Positions 42,577-50,822 of a stretch of DNA of 64,000 nucleotides are shown in pieces (position 1 is the stretch's first letter; every line of letters begins with the position of its first letter). This DNA is from Microbacterium sp. cx-55 (GTDB lineage Bacteria; Actinomycetota; Actinomycetes; Actinomycetales; Microbacteriaceae). The stretch is taken from assembly GCF_021117345.1 (NCBI RefSeq), contig NZ_CP088261.1, positions 1,240,001 to 1,304,000 of the forward strand, written 5' to 3'. The position numbers and the translations under genes were made by a program. The notes beneath the pieces were generated by a model. That model ran no database searches, had not been told where the DNA came from, and saw nothing but the letters and a program-made list of their open reading frames with translations.

Positions 42577-43482
42577 TCAGATCGCGCGGTGCTGCCGGGT
42601 ACGTCGTGCAAGCAGCAATGCCAGCCCGCCGGCCGCGAGAAGCGCTGCCGCGCCGATGCTGAGACTGCCGATCAGTACGTCATTGCTGCCGGTCGCGGCG
42701 AGCCCTTCGGACACGGTCAGGTTGAGTCGCACTGAGCCGCTGGTTGCGCCGCGGACCTCGATCTGGTGCGAGCCGAGGGCTGTGCCTTCCGGGATGGTGA
42801 TCGTCTGGGTGAGTGTGCCGGCGTCGCTCGCGGTGTCGCTCCATAGTTGGACGGGCGCGGAGTGCAACCACAGCTGTACGGGCTCGCTACCCTCGAGGCC
42901 ACTCGCGGTCACGGTGACCTTGCCGCCAGCGACCGCGACGCTCATGGACAGCTGGGCGGTGAACGTAGACCCGGGTGCGGTGGTCGGGCTGGGAGTCGGT
43001 GCTGGCGTGGGTGTCGGCGGGCAAACGGTCGGGAAGGTGAGCTCGCCGCTCGTTTCAACGATGTTGCCCGGGCTCTCGATCCAGAGGTCCACCACGTAAG
43101 TGCCAGTGCTGAGGAGCGTGACGGGCAGGGTGACGGTTCCACCGGGAGGGTAGACCAACAGTGTCTTTGACATGACGCCGTCTACGGCGACACCGTCCGT
43201 GAATGGGTAGACGATCTCAGTCGGACTGCCCGGTGACGTCCTTGCCGTTGTCGTCACGTCGAGGGAGTATTCACCCTCTGCGCACACAGGAGAGAAGGAC
43301 GTATCGGTGACATGAATCGGGGAGTCCGCGTAGGCGACGGACGCCGTGCCGACTATCGCAGCGGTCAGAGATGCGGCGGTGATGAGCGTCGCGACGATTG
43401 GACAGGTACGTCGGCGCAGGGGTATGGGGTGGGGCTCGTCAGCTTTCGCGAGACGAGCAGTATGCGAGAAAACCGACCGCAT
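42577..43482 (-). CDS. Secreted, sortase-anchored surface protein (LAATG signal)
   Basis: This 301-aa protein has an N-terminal signal region (PIVATLITAASLTAAIVGTASVAYA, cleavage after AYA). A CAEGEYSLDV beta domain follows, then a Pro/Thr/Ser linker (PPTPTPAPTPSPTTAP) and an immunoglobulin-like repeat (TVTASGLEGSEPVQLWLHS). The end is a wall-sorting signal: LAATG, hydrophobic helix IGSLSIGAAALLAAGGLALLL, and tail ARRTRQHRAI. LAxTG is the class E sortase motif of high-GC Gram-positives. No sortase gene lies nearby. Function is unknown; adhesion is one possibility. Confidence 0.85.
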   Translation of the reverse strand: MRSVFSHTARLAKADEPHPIPLRRRTCPIVATLITAASLTAAIVGTASVAYADSPIHVTDTSFSPVCAEGEYSLDVTTTARTSPGSPTEIVYPFTDGVAVDGVMSKTLLVYPPGGTVTLPVTLLSTGTYVVDLWIESPGNIVETSGELTFPTVCPPTPTPAPTPSPTTAPGSTFTAQLSMSVAVAGGKVTVTASGLEGSEPVQLWLHSAPVQLWSDTASDAGTLTQTITIPEGTALGSHQIEVRGATSGSVRLNLTVSEGLAATGSNDVLIGSLSIGAAALLAAGGLALLLARRTRQHRAI

Positions 43483-43670
43483 GCCAATTCGAGGAATCGA
43501 ATACTGGCTTGGGCGGCGGGCACCTAAGCTCTACTGACGAAGAGGTGCCACTGCAATCCGACCATCCTGTCATCGCCGAGGAGTTCATTCATGGCGATCG
43601 TGACGCCCTTCACGCGCGCTCTTGGGGCTGAGCTACGAGTGCTGATGCGGGTCGCTACGACGGCAAGCCG

Positions 43671-43943
43671 ATGGTGCGACTCCTCGACGCGTACGTACTC
43701 GGGGCGCTGGACGCGGGGACTGCGCGCACGAACGCCGAGAATGCGCCGAACATTGCATCCGCTCTAAGCGCCTGGGTCGACGGGGCAAGGATCCGTCGGA
43801 GCGCGATGCAGATGCCGCCGGACTCTCAAGACGTGCTGCGGGCAATGTGGGGGCAGCATGTGCATGAGACGATTGCCGAGGGGTATACGCCCGACTTGAT
43901 CGCCTGGATCCGTGAACTGTTGGATTCGCGATTCGCTGAGTGA
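43671..43943 (+). CDS. Hypothetical 90-aa protein
   Basis: The frame begins PMVRLLDAYVLGALDAG-like (MVRLLDAYVLGALDAG) and ends YTPDLIAWIRELLDSRFAE. It has a convincing amphipathic helical pattern and codon bias. In-frame residues just upstream (DAGRYDGKP) look as if they belong to it, but a TGA precedes them, so the gene may be 5' truncated. I do not know the family. Confidence 0.45.
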   Translation: MVRLLDAYVLGALDAGTARTNAENAPNIASALSAWVDGARIRRSAMQMPPDSQDVLRAMWGQHVHETIAEGYTPDLIAWIRELLDSRFAE

Positions 43944-44081
43944 CCCCCTGCATCGTCTACCCGGACATCGCCGGGATGGCCTAACTCATCACGGTCGTAT
44001 GGGCCGTGGCGTTTCGCGGCTGATGGACTGAGCGGTGCGCGGCTGCTGGGCTCTGGGGAAGTCGGGAAAGCTGAGTTCGTT

Positions 44082-45734
44082 TCACTCGGGACACACGAGC
44101 GCGACTCTCGCGCAAGTGCCGACACCATTCGCGCCGGCGTGAAGTTCCAAAGAACCTGAGTTAGAACTTGCTATTTCTCGTGCCAAAGTTAGCCCCAGTC
44201 CAACACCTGGTACGGCTTGGCTATGCGAGAAGTCCGTGCGGTAGAACGGTTCGAAGACGCGCACGCGTTCGGCTGAACTCATGCCCACTCCTTTATCAAT
44301 CACGTCGATTACTGCGTGCTCGCTCCTTTGGCTGAGCGCGACGGTGATCGTGGAAGTATCGGAACTGTACTGCGCAGCATTGGATAGAAGGATAGATACA
44401 ATCCTTTCGACATCCGTCGGATCTGCCCAAGCCTTTAGCTGCGCATTGGTCGATTCCAAGTGAACGCAGCGTTTCCTCCCATGTGGAGATCGCAAGAATA
44501 TTTCGATCGCCTTTCGGACGGTGGGTTCCAATTGAACGGCTGTCAAGTTGTCGGGCACATGCTGACGCCCGGCTGCGAGAAGTTGTTTGATTACGGCGAG
44601 CTGCTTTTCTCCAGCTCGGATGATCGAGTGAGCCGATTCCGTGGCTTCAGGCAACTCGCTGAGCAGTTCGGCGCGCCCGAGTATCACGGTGAGCGGTGTG
44701 CGCAATTCGTGTCCGACGGTTCGCAAGAATCGATCACGCGAATCGATGGCTTCCACTAGTTCGGTAACGTCGTGGGAGATCAGCACGTGCCCCATGATCT
44801 GATGGTCATTGCCGTCCTGGATCTCTCGAGCGGAGAACCGCATCACGCGTTCTCGGTCAGCGTCGATGAACCGCGCGGTCACGCCTTCGGAGAACTCGCC
44901 TGCTCGCATCCGGGCGGTGAAGCCAGGACCGAAAGAGACCGAGGACCCGTCTGCCGGCCGAGCTGATGGCGTGCCGTTGCCTGACGGCTGGTCAGCGAGG
45001 ACAAGGTGGAGCTGCCGTGCGGCATCGTTCACGCTAACCGGGCGCCCATCGGCATCGAATATGACGATGCCTTCGGATGTCGAGTCAAGGACTGCGGCGA
45101 GAGTTGATGCGGTGCGCGAATTTTTCGTAGTGAGCCCGCGGACACGGTCGGCGGCATTCCCTAGGCCACGTTCCGTCTTCCAGAAACGTCGCGAGAACAC
45201 GGCGATCGCGATCGCGAACGCCATCATGAATGCCGGAAAGGCCACGGCTCCCGTTAAGCCATCCAGGTCGACATAACCCTGGCGGATGAGAGGGTGGGCG
45301 CCGGCGTACGTAATTGCGACGGCGGCAACGAAGAGCAGCCGCGCGGGAAACGCAAATGCCAACCACGCCAACGGGAACATCAATCCAAAAGCGCTAGGTG
45401 TGAAGGATCTTACAAATACATCGCGAAGGAACGCCCAGACGACAAGATCGATGAGCGGGATGGCAGCTAGCCATACCGTCCCGGCGTCACTGCGGGGAAA
45501 ACGCGCAGCGCCGAGTGCGGCCAAGGTGCCCGTTAGGACGAAGCCAAAAGAGACGAGGAACTCAGGCTGCATGAGGCCAATGTCAGACGCCGCCACGACG
45601 ACCGCTCCAGTCAGCACTACGAGGAAGAACAGAACCTGGGGCGCGGGGTTTCGGCGTAGGTCTCCAATGCCCGGCGGCTCGGCTCGCAAAAGCGAGGCCT
45701 TAGCTCGTTCCGCACGCGGCCAGCTGACTTCCAT
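44082..45734 (-). CDS. Orphan membrane-bound sensor histidine kinase
   Basis: This 550-aa kinase has five or six hydrophobic segments at residues 30-190 that form an integral-membrane sensor. Then come a PAS-like domain (TLAAVLDSTSEGIVIFDADG), a HisKA domain with phospho-acceptor His342 in VGHELRTPLTVILGR, and an HATPase domain with N-box LLSNAAQYSS, G1 DKGVGM, F-box FEPFYR and G2 GVGLGLTLA. No response regulator is adjacent. Its G+C and codon use look somewhat lower than in the neighbouring genes, in line with the foreign character of the 41.6-45.9 kb segment. Confidence 0.92.
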   Translation of the reverse strand: MEVSWPRAERAKASLLRAEPPGIGDLRRNPAPQVLFFLVVLTGAVVVAASDIGLMQPEFLVSFGFVLTGTLAALGAARFPRSDAGTVWLAAIPLIDLVVWAFLRDVFVRSFTPSAFGLMFPLAWLAFAFPARLLFVAAVAITYAGAHPLIRQGYVDLDGLTGAVAFPAFMMAFAIAIAVFSRRFWKTERGLGNAADRVRGLTTKNSRTASTLAAVLDSTSEGIVIFDADGRPVSVNDAARQLHLVLADQPSGNGTPSARPADGSSVSFGPGFTARMRAGEFSEGVTARFIDADRERVMRFSAREIQDGNDHQIMGHVLISHDVTELVEAIDSRDRFLRTVGHELRTPLTVILGRAELLSELPEATESAHSIIRAGEKQLAVIKQLLAAGRQHVPDNLTAVQLEPTVRKAIEIFLRSPHGRKRCVHLESTNAQLKAWADPTDVERIVSILLSNAAQYSSDTSTITVALSQRSEHAVIDVIDKGVGMSSAERVRVFEPFYRTDFSHSQAVPGVGLGLTLAREIASSNSGSLELHAGANGVGTCARVALVCPE

Positions 45735-45786
45735 TCCCGCCGTCCTTCACACTGCTGAAGCGCCCCGGGTCTGATGGAGACTCGCG

Positions 45787-45913
45787 CTATTTGACTCCCA
45801 CGAGCTGATCGGCAGTGGTTTGGTCAGCATAGAATTTTTGCTTGAACTCGGCGAGTGGGATGTCACCGAGGTAGCCGTGGAGGCGCTGGGTGTCGTGCCA
45901 GTGCGACCATCCG
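45787..45913 (-). pseudogene. IS3-family transposase (OrfB), last ~42 codons
   Basis: The minus strand reads GWSHWHDTQRLHGYLGDIPL, then AEFKQKFYADQTTADQLVGVK and TAG at 45787-45789. The N-T-RLH-YLGD-P-A-FE-K-Y pattern is the C-terminal end of an IS3-type DDE transposase. It stops abruptly at the 54-bp gntR-end repeat. No terminal inverted repeats or other parts of the element remain. Confidence 0.85.
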
Positions 45914-45915
45914 AA

Positions 45916-45969
45916 CGGCGACGCAGTGGTACCGGAAGGTCATCGCTTCCCGCGGCGGGTGATGCTCGC
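45916..45969 (+). repeat. 54-bp direct repeat, right copy (orphan gntR 3' end)
   Basis: This copy encodes ATQWYRKVIASRGG and a stop, differing from 41571-41624 at three of 54 bases. It has no gntR gene in front; an IS3 fragment abuts it. It marks the right edge of the inserted segment or an ancestral duplication of the gntR locus. Confidence 0.85.
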
Positions 45970-45975
45970 CACGGG

Positions 45976-46022
45976 TTGACAGATCTTCTCGGTGTCCATT
46001 ACCGTATCAGTCATACGATTAA
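45976..46022 (+). promoter_or_regulatory. Promoter and candidate LacI operator of the second fructan cassette
   Basis: TTGACA (45976-45981), an 18-bp spacer and TACCGT (46000-46005) form a plausible promoter. An imperfect inverted repeat CGTAT-CAGTC-ATACG with TTA...TAA flanks (45999-46022) overlaps the -10 and start site, the usual place for the operator of the LacI gene that begins 26 bases further on. Confidence 0.6.
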
Positions 46023-46047
46023 CATATCACGAGGAGGTGATGGGGCA

Positions 46048-47085
46048 GTGGGCAAGAAGCCACGGACAGCCACGATGTGGCAGGTCGCTGAGCGTGCGGG
46101 CGTCTCGCAAGCCACGGTCTCCCTCGTGCTGAACAACGTCGGCGGAAGTCGCGTCAATGACGTCACTCGCGAGCGAGTGATGAATGCGGTCGCGGAACTC
46201 GGCTATCGCACCAACGCGTTCGCGAAGTCACTGCGAAGCGGCGAGTCGGGCATGATCGGCTTCATCTCTGACGAGGTCGCGAGCTCGCCGTTCGCTGGTC
46301 GCCTTTTGAAGGGTGCCCAGCTTCGTGCGTGGGAGTCGGGGAGCGTCATTCTCAGCGTGGATACGTTCAACGACCCGGACCTGGAAGCGGCTGCGATCGA
46401 CATGATGCTGTCGTATCGAGTCAAGGGAGTCGTCTACGCGTCGATGTACCACCGTGCTGTCGACGTCCCCGCCGGGCTGCAGGGGATACCAACCGTCGTC
46501 GTCAACGCCCATGACCGATCCGACCGCGTCCCGAGCGTGTTCCCCGACGAAGAGGGCGGCGGCTACGCCGCCACCCGGCACCTCATTGAGGCGGGCCATG
46601 GCCGTGTCGCGATGATCAACATCCAACCCCCGGAGAGCGACCTTCCGGCAGGTATCGGTCGTCTCGCGGGCTACCGTCGCGCGCTCGCCGAGGCGGGTAT
46701 CGCCGATGACCCCCGCCTGACCCGGAGCGGGACGGGCGTCGTCGAAGACGGGTTTTCCGCCACTCTCAATCTCCTCGCAGAGGCGGACCCGCCCACCGCG
46801 ATTTTCTGCGGCAACGACCGCACCGCGTGGGGCGCGTATCGCGCGCTGGAATCTGCGGGTTTGAGGGTCGGTGAGGACTGCTCGATCATCGGGTTCGACA
46901 ACCACGACATGCTGGCACCGTTCCTCGACCCCGGATTGACCACCGTCGAGCTGCCCTACGAGCAGATGGCGCGGCAAGCCCTCGACATCCTTCTCAGCGA
47001 TACCCCCGACAGCCCCTCCCGAACGTCCGTCGAATGTTCACTGATCCTGCGCGGATCTGTGACGAGTGCAAAGGTGCGCACATGA
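46048..47085 (+). CDS. LacI-family transcriptional regulator of the second fructan cassette
   Basis: This 345-aa protein has HTH MWQVAERAGVSQATVSLVLNN and hinge NAFAKSLRSGESG. Its effector domain shares ASMYHR and VPSVFPDEEGG with the LacI at 17072-18133, so the two are close relatives. GTG 46048 lies ten bases after GAGGAGG. It is the first gene of a six-gene operon, overlapping the permease gene by four bases, and is presumably autoregulated. Confidence 0.94.
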   Translation: MGKKPRTATMWQVAERAGVSQATVSLVLNNVGGSRVNDVTRERVMNAVAELGYRTNAFAKSLRSGESGMIGFISDEVASSPFAGRLLKGAQLRAWESGSVILSVDTFNDPDLEAAAIDMMLSYRVKGVVYASMYHRAVDVPAGLQGIPTVVVNAHDRSDRVPSVFPDEEGGGYAATRHLIEAGHGRVAMINIQPPESDLPAGIGRLAGYRRALAEAGIADDPRLTRSGTGVVEDGFSATLNLLAEADPPTAIFCGNDRTAWGAYRALESAGLRVGEDCSIIGFDNHDMLAPFLDPGLTTVELPYEQMARQALDILLSDTPDSPSRTSVECSLILRGSVTSAKVRT

Positions 47086-48053
47086 CCATCGAATCCCTAC
47101 CCCTGGCTGAGGCGGCGAAGATCGCGCCACCGAAGAAGAAGAACCGGCTCCGTCTCCACGTCCGACGGGCGCTTCATTCTTGGCAGTTATACGTATTACT
47201 CGCGCCGGCCGTAGTCTACGTCGTAATTTTTAAGTACTGGCCGATGTACGGAGCACAGATCGCCTTCCGCGACTACAACCCCGCCCTCGGCTTCGCCGGC
47301 AGTCCGTGGGTCGGCCTCGAGCACTTCGTCCGCTTCGTCACTTCGTTCCAATTCGAACGCCTGATCGTGAACACCCTGACGGTGAACTCACTCGGACTGC
47401 TGATCGCGTTCCCCGTGCCGATCATCCTGGCTCTCGTGGTCAACCAACTGCAGAGCGAGCGATTCAAAAAGTTCACGCAGACCGTGCTGTACTCGCCGTC
47501 GTTCATCTCCGTAGTCGTCGTCGTCGGAATGATCTTCCTGCTCTTCTCACCGCGGTCGGGCATCGTGAACAACGCCATCGTCGCCTTCGGCGGTGAACCT
47601 GTCTTCTTCATGGGCTCGCCTGAGTGGTTCCGACCGCTGTACATCGGCTCGGACATCTGGCAGACGGCCGGGTTCTCGATGATCGTGTATCTCGCGGCGT
47701 TGACCGCGATCGATCCTTCGCTGCACGAGGCCGCACGCGTCGACGGGGCGAACAAGTGGCAGCGCATCCGTCACATCGACATCCCCGGCATCATGCCGGT
47801 GATCACAATCCTGTTCATCCTCGCCATCGGCAACCTCTTCAACCTCGGGTTCGAAAAGGTGCTGCTCATGCAGACCGATCTGAACCTCCCCACATCCGAA
47901 GTCATCCAGACCTACGTCTACAAGATCGGACTGCAGCAAGCGCAGTTCAGCTACTCAGCCGCGATCGGCCTGTTCAACTCCCTGATCAACCTCGTCCTGC
48001 TGCTGACCTTCAACTGGGTCGCCAAGCGGGCCGGACAATCGACCCTTTGGTGA
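47082..48053 (+). CDS. LplB-type sugar ABC transporter permease
   Basis: This 323-aa permease has six predicted helices, the LplB-like start YVLLAPAVVYVVIFKYWPMY, and the EAA loop LHEAARVDGANKWQRIRHI. It starts in an ATGA overlap with lacI. It belongs to the CUT1-type family that usually imports oligosaccharides or polysaccharide breakdown products. Confidence 0.94.
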   Translation: MTIESLPLAEAAKIAPPKKKNRLRLHVRRALHSWQLYVLLAPAVVYVVIFKYWPMYGAQIAFRDYNPALGFAGSPWVGLEHFVRFVTSFQFERLIVNTLTVNSLGLLIAFPVPIILALVVNQLQSERFKKFTQTVLYSPSFISVVVVVGMIFLLFSPRSGIVNNAIVAFGGEPVFFMGSPEWFRPLYIGSDIWQTAGFSMIVYLAALTAIDPSLHEAARVDGANKWQRIRHIDIPGIMPVITILFILAIGNLFNLGFEKVLLMQTDLNLPTSEVIQTYVYKIGLQQAQFSYSAAIGLFNSLINLVLLLTFNWVAKRAGQSTLW

Positions 48054-48060
48054 TGACGCC

Positions 48061-49044
48061 ATGACACACACGATTCCAGCCCCGAAGACCGCGGCATCGG
48101 TGCCTTCCCCCGACGACTCGCAACCGCGCTCGCGTAGTCAACGGCCGCGCAGCGGCCGTTGGCGCGACCGCGCCGCCGATCCGATCTTCAACGTCGTGGC
48201 GATCGGGATGCTGCTCCTGGCCATCGTCGTCATCCTCTACCCGCTGTACTTCATTGTGATCGCTTCGGTCAGCGAGCCCTCCGAGATCCTCAACGGCAAC
48301 GTCTGGCTGTGGCCCCAGGGATTCACGCTCGAGGGGTACGCGCGGATCTTCTCCGACTCGACGATCATCCGGGCCTTCGGCAACTCCGTGTTGTACACGG
48401 TCCTCGGCACGGCGATCAGCGTGGTCGCCATCCTCTGCGCCGCCTATGCGCTCTCACGCAAGGATCTCTACGGCCGAACGTTCTTCATGCTGCTGTTCAT
48501 CATCACGATGTTCATCGACGGCGGTCTCATCGCCCGCTACCTGGTCGTTCGGGACCTGGGCATGCTCGACACCATCTGGGCGATCGTGCTGCCCGGGGCC
48601 ATCGGCGTCTGGAACCTCATCATCGCGAGGGCGTTCTTCGAGAACAACGTGCCGGCCGAGCTGCGGGAGGCGGCACAACTCGATGGCGCCAACGACTTCC
48701 GGTTCTTCCTTCAGATCGTGCTCCCGCTCTCCAAGCCCCTCATCTTCCTGATGATCATGATCCACCTCGTCGCGAACTGGAACGCGTTCTTCGACGCACT
48801 GATCTTCCTCAATGACGAGAGCAAGTACCCGCTCCAGCTGGTGCTGCGCAATGTACTGATCCAGTCCGAGGTGAACTCCGCCGGAGGCACAGGGGCTCTG
48901 GACTCGTATGCCGCAGCTCAGCGCCTCGGAGAGCTGATCAAGTACGGAATGATCGTCGTCTCCACGATCCCCCTCCTGATCGTCCTCCCCTTCATGCAGA
49001 AGCACTTCACCAAGGGCGCCCTCCTCGGCGCGGTGAAGAGCTGA
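48061..49044 (+). CDS. LplC-type sugar ABC transporter permease
   Basis: This 327-aa partner permease has the YPLYFIVIASVSEPSEI start, the EAA loop LREAAQLDGANDFRFFLQI and the typical ALLGAVKS end. The start codon is eight bases after the upstream stop. A basic, disordered N-terminal arm of about 35 residues precedes the first helix. Confidence 0.94.
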   Translation: MTHTIPAPKTAASVPSPDDSQPRSRSQRPRSGRWRDRAADPIFNVVAIGMLLLAIVVILYPLYFIVIASVSEPSEILNGNVWLWPQGFTLEGYARIFSDSTIIRAFGNSVLYTVLGTAISVVAILCAAYALSRKDLYGRTFFMLLFIITMFIDGGLIARYLVVRDLGMLDTIWAIVLPGAIGVWNLIIARAFFENNVPAELREAAQLDGANDFRFFLQIVLPLSKPLIFLMIMIHLVANWNAFFDALIFLNDESKYPLQLVLRNVLIQSEVNSAGGTGALDSYAAAQRLGELIKYGMIVVSTIPLLIVLPFMQKHFTKGALLGAVKS

Positions 49045-49115
49045 TCGTGTCCTGCTCACCCGACGTAGCCCGCAGTCCCTTCGCACCGTTCCATCACCCA
49101 ACAAGGAAGAACACC

Positions 49116-50729
49116 ATGAGACACCGTCGTTTCCTCACCGCATCCGCCCTCGCCCTCACCGGCGCCGTTCTCCTCGCCGGCTGCTCCGGCGGGGGAGCCG
49201 ATACCGAGATCGCCGACAAATCCGCCGACTTCGGCTTCAACGACGAGGGGCTCCCCATCGTCGAAGACACTCTCACGCTCACCTTCGGTGGCAGCAAGAC
49301 GCCACTGGCTCCCGACTATTCGGAGATGGAACTCGTGCAGCAATGGGAGGCCGACACCAACATCGCGATCGAATGGGAGAACCTTCCCGATCAGGTATAC
49401 GCCGAGAAGAAGAACCTGATGCTGGCCAGTGGTGACCTTCCCGACGTCCTGTTCAACTCCGGACTCTCGGATGCCGAGATCGTGCAGAACGGCAGCAACG
49501 GCACGCTCCTTCCGTTGGAAGACCTCATCGATGAGTACGCTCCAACCCTCACCGGCATCCTCGACTCGCGACCCGACATCCGCGCGGCAATCACCGCGTC
49601 AGACGGGCACATCTACACGCTCCCATCCGTCGAAGAGTTGGGGCTCGTGCAATACCCGAACTTCCTCTACATCAACACCGCGTGGCTGAGCGCGCTCGGA
49701 CTGCCGATGCCGACCACGATCGACGAGTACCACGACGCGCTCGAGGCGTTCAAGACGCAGGATCCGAACGGCAACGGCGCCGCGGACGAGATTCCCCTCT
49801 CGTTTCGCACGGACTCGTTCTGCGCTAACCCCAACGACCTGATCGCCGCGCTCGGCGGGCAGCCCGAGAACAACGATCACCGCATCGTTCGTGATGACGA
49901 AGTGCAGTTCACGGCCAACACCGACGGCTTCAAGAACGGCGTGACCGCGCTCGGCGACTGGTACGCCGACGGGCTCATCGATCCCGAGTCGTTCTCGCAG
50001 GACGACGTCGCGTACCTCTCCAAGGGCAAGTCGAGCACCCCGATCCTCGGGTCGTTCTTCTGGTGGGAGGCGAAGGAGATGGTCGGCGACGATCGGGTCG
50101 GCGACTATGCACTGCTCGGCATCCTCGAGGGCGTCGACGGACAGAAGCTCGCTAGCGTCGCCAACAACCAGGAGATCGGTCGCGGCGCGATGGCCATCAC
50201 CCGCGCGAACGAGTATCCGGCCGCCACGATGCGCTGGGCAGATCGGCTGTTCGAGCCCGTGATGTCCGCGCAGTCGAACTGGGGTCCGATCGGCGTCACC
50301 CTTGAAGAGAACGCCGACGGCGTTCTCGTGCAGATCCCGGCAGCGGCAGGTGAGTCCGAGGGCGAGCGTCGCCAGCGCGTCGCACCTGGCGGGCCCAAGA
50401 TCACGACCGCGGACGATTTCGTGACCGTCGTCGCACCTGAGCCGCGAGCGAAGGAACGTCAGGATCTCGTCACCGAGTTCTACGCACCGTTCCAGGCCAA
50501 CGATGCCTACCCGCCCGTGATGCTCTCGAACGAGGAACTCGACCAGGTCTCGCTCGCGAACACAGACATCAACACGCTCGTCAAAGAGAAGTTCGCATCG
50601 TGGATCGTGAACGGCACGATCGACGGTGAGTGGGACGCATACGTCTCGCAGCTGCAGACACTCGGCGTCGACGATGTCGTCGCCACCTACCAGCAGGCTT
50701 ACGACCGGTTCCAGCAGGGCGGCAAGTAG
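49116..50729 (+). CDS. LplA-type sugar-binding lipoprotein
   Basis: This 537-aa substrate-binding protein has a signal peptide with lipobox LAGC (Cys23) and a Gly-Ser linker. ATG 49116 follows AAGGAAGA; an upstream in-frame ATG (49047) would add a non-signal leader. Its large size is normal for LplA-type proteins that bind oligosaccharides. As in the first cassette, no ATPase gene is present, so a shared ATPase must energise the transporter. Confidence 0.92.
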   Translation: MRHRRFLTASALALTGAVLLAGCSGGGADTEIADKSADFGFNDEGLPIVEDTLTLTFGGSKTPLAPDYSEMELVQQWEADTNIAIEWENLPDQVYAEKKNLMLASGDLPDVLFNSGLSDAEIVQNGSNGTLLPLEDLIDEYAPTLTGILDSRPDIRAAITASDGHIYTLPSVEELGLVQYPNFLYINTAWLSALGLPMPTTIDEYHDALEAFKTQDPNGNGAADEIPLSFRTDSFCANPNDLIAALGGQPENNDHRIVRDDEVQFTANTDGFKNGVTALGDWYADGLIDPESFSQDDVAYLSKGKSSTPILGSFFWWEAKEMVGDDRVGDYALLGILEGVDGQKLASVANNQEIGRGAMAITRANEYPAATMRWADRLFEPVMSAQSNWGPIGVTLEENADGVLVQIPAAAGESEGERRQRVAPGGPKITTADDFVTVVAPEPRAKERQDLVTEFYAPFQANDAYPPVMLSNEELDQVSLANTDINTLVKEKFASWIVNGTIDGEWDAYVSQLQTLGVDDVVATYQQAYDRFQQGGK

Positions 50730-50737
50730 CCGTCTCT

Positions 50738-50769
50738 CGGGCGGGCGGACCCCGAAATCCGCCCGCCCG
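50738..50769 (+). terminator. Intercistronic hairpin after the second binding-protein gene
   Basis: A perfect 12-bp stem (CGGGCGGGCGGA / TCCGCCCGCCCG) with an 8-nt loop begins eight bases after the stop. It likely stabilises the binding-protein message and lowers expression of GH32 and PfkB downstream, like the hairpin at 15203-15235 in the first cassette. Confidence 0.75.
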
Positions 50770-50822
50770 CGCGAATTCATCCGACCGGCCGCCGCATCGC
50801 CTCGATCACGCCAGGAGCACCC

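Noticed and set aside
45787..45913. Intact IS3 element
   Set aside because: Only the last ~42 codons of the transposase remain, with no inverted repeats or OrfA.
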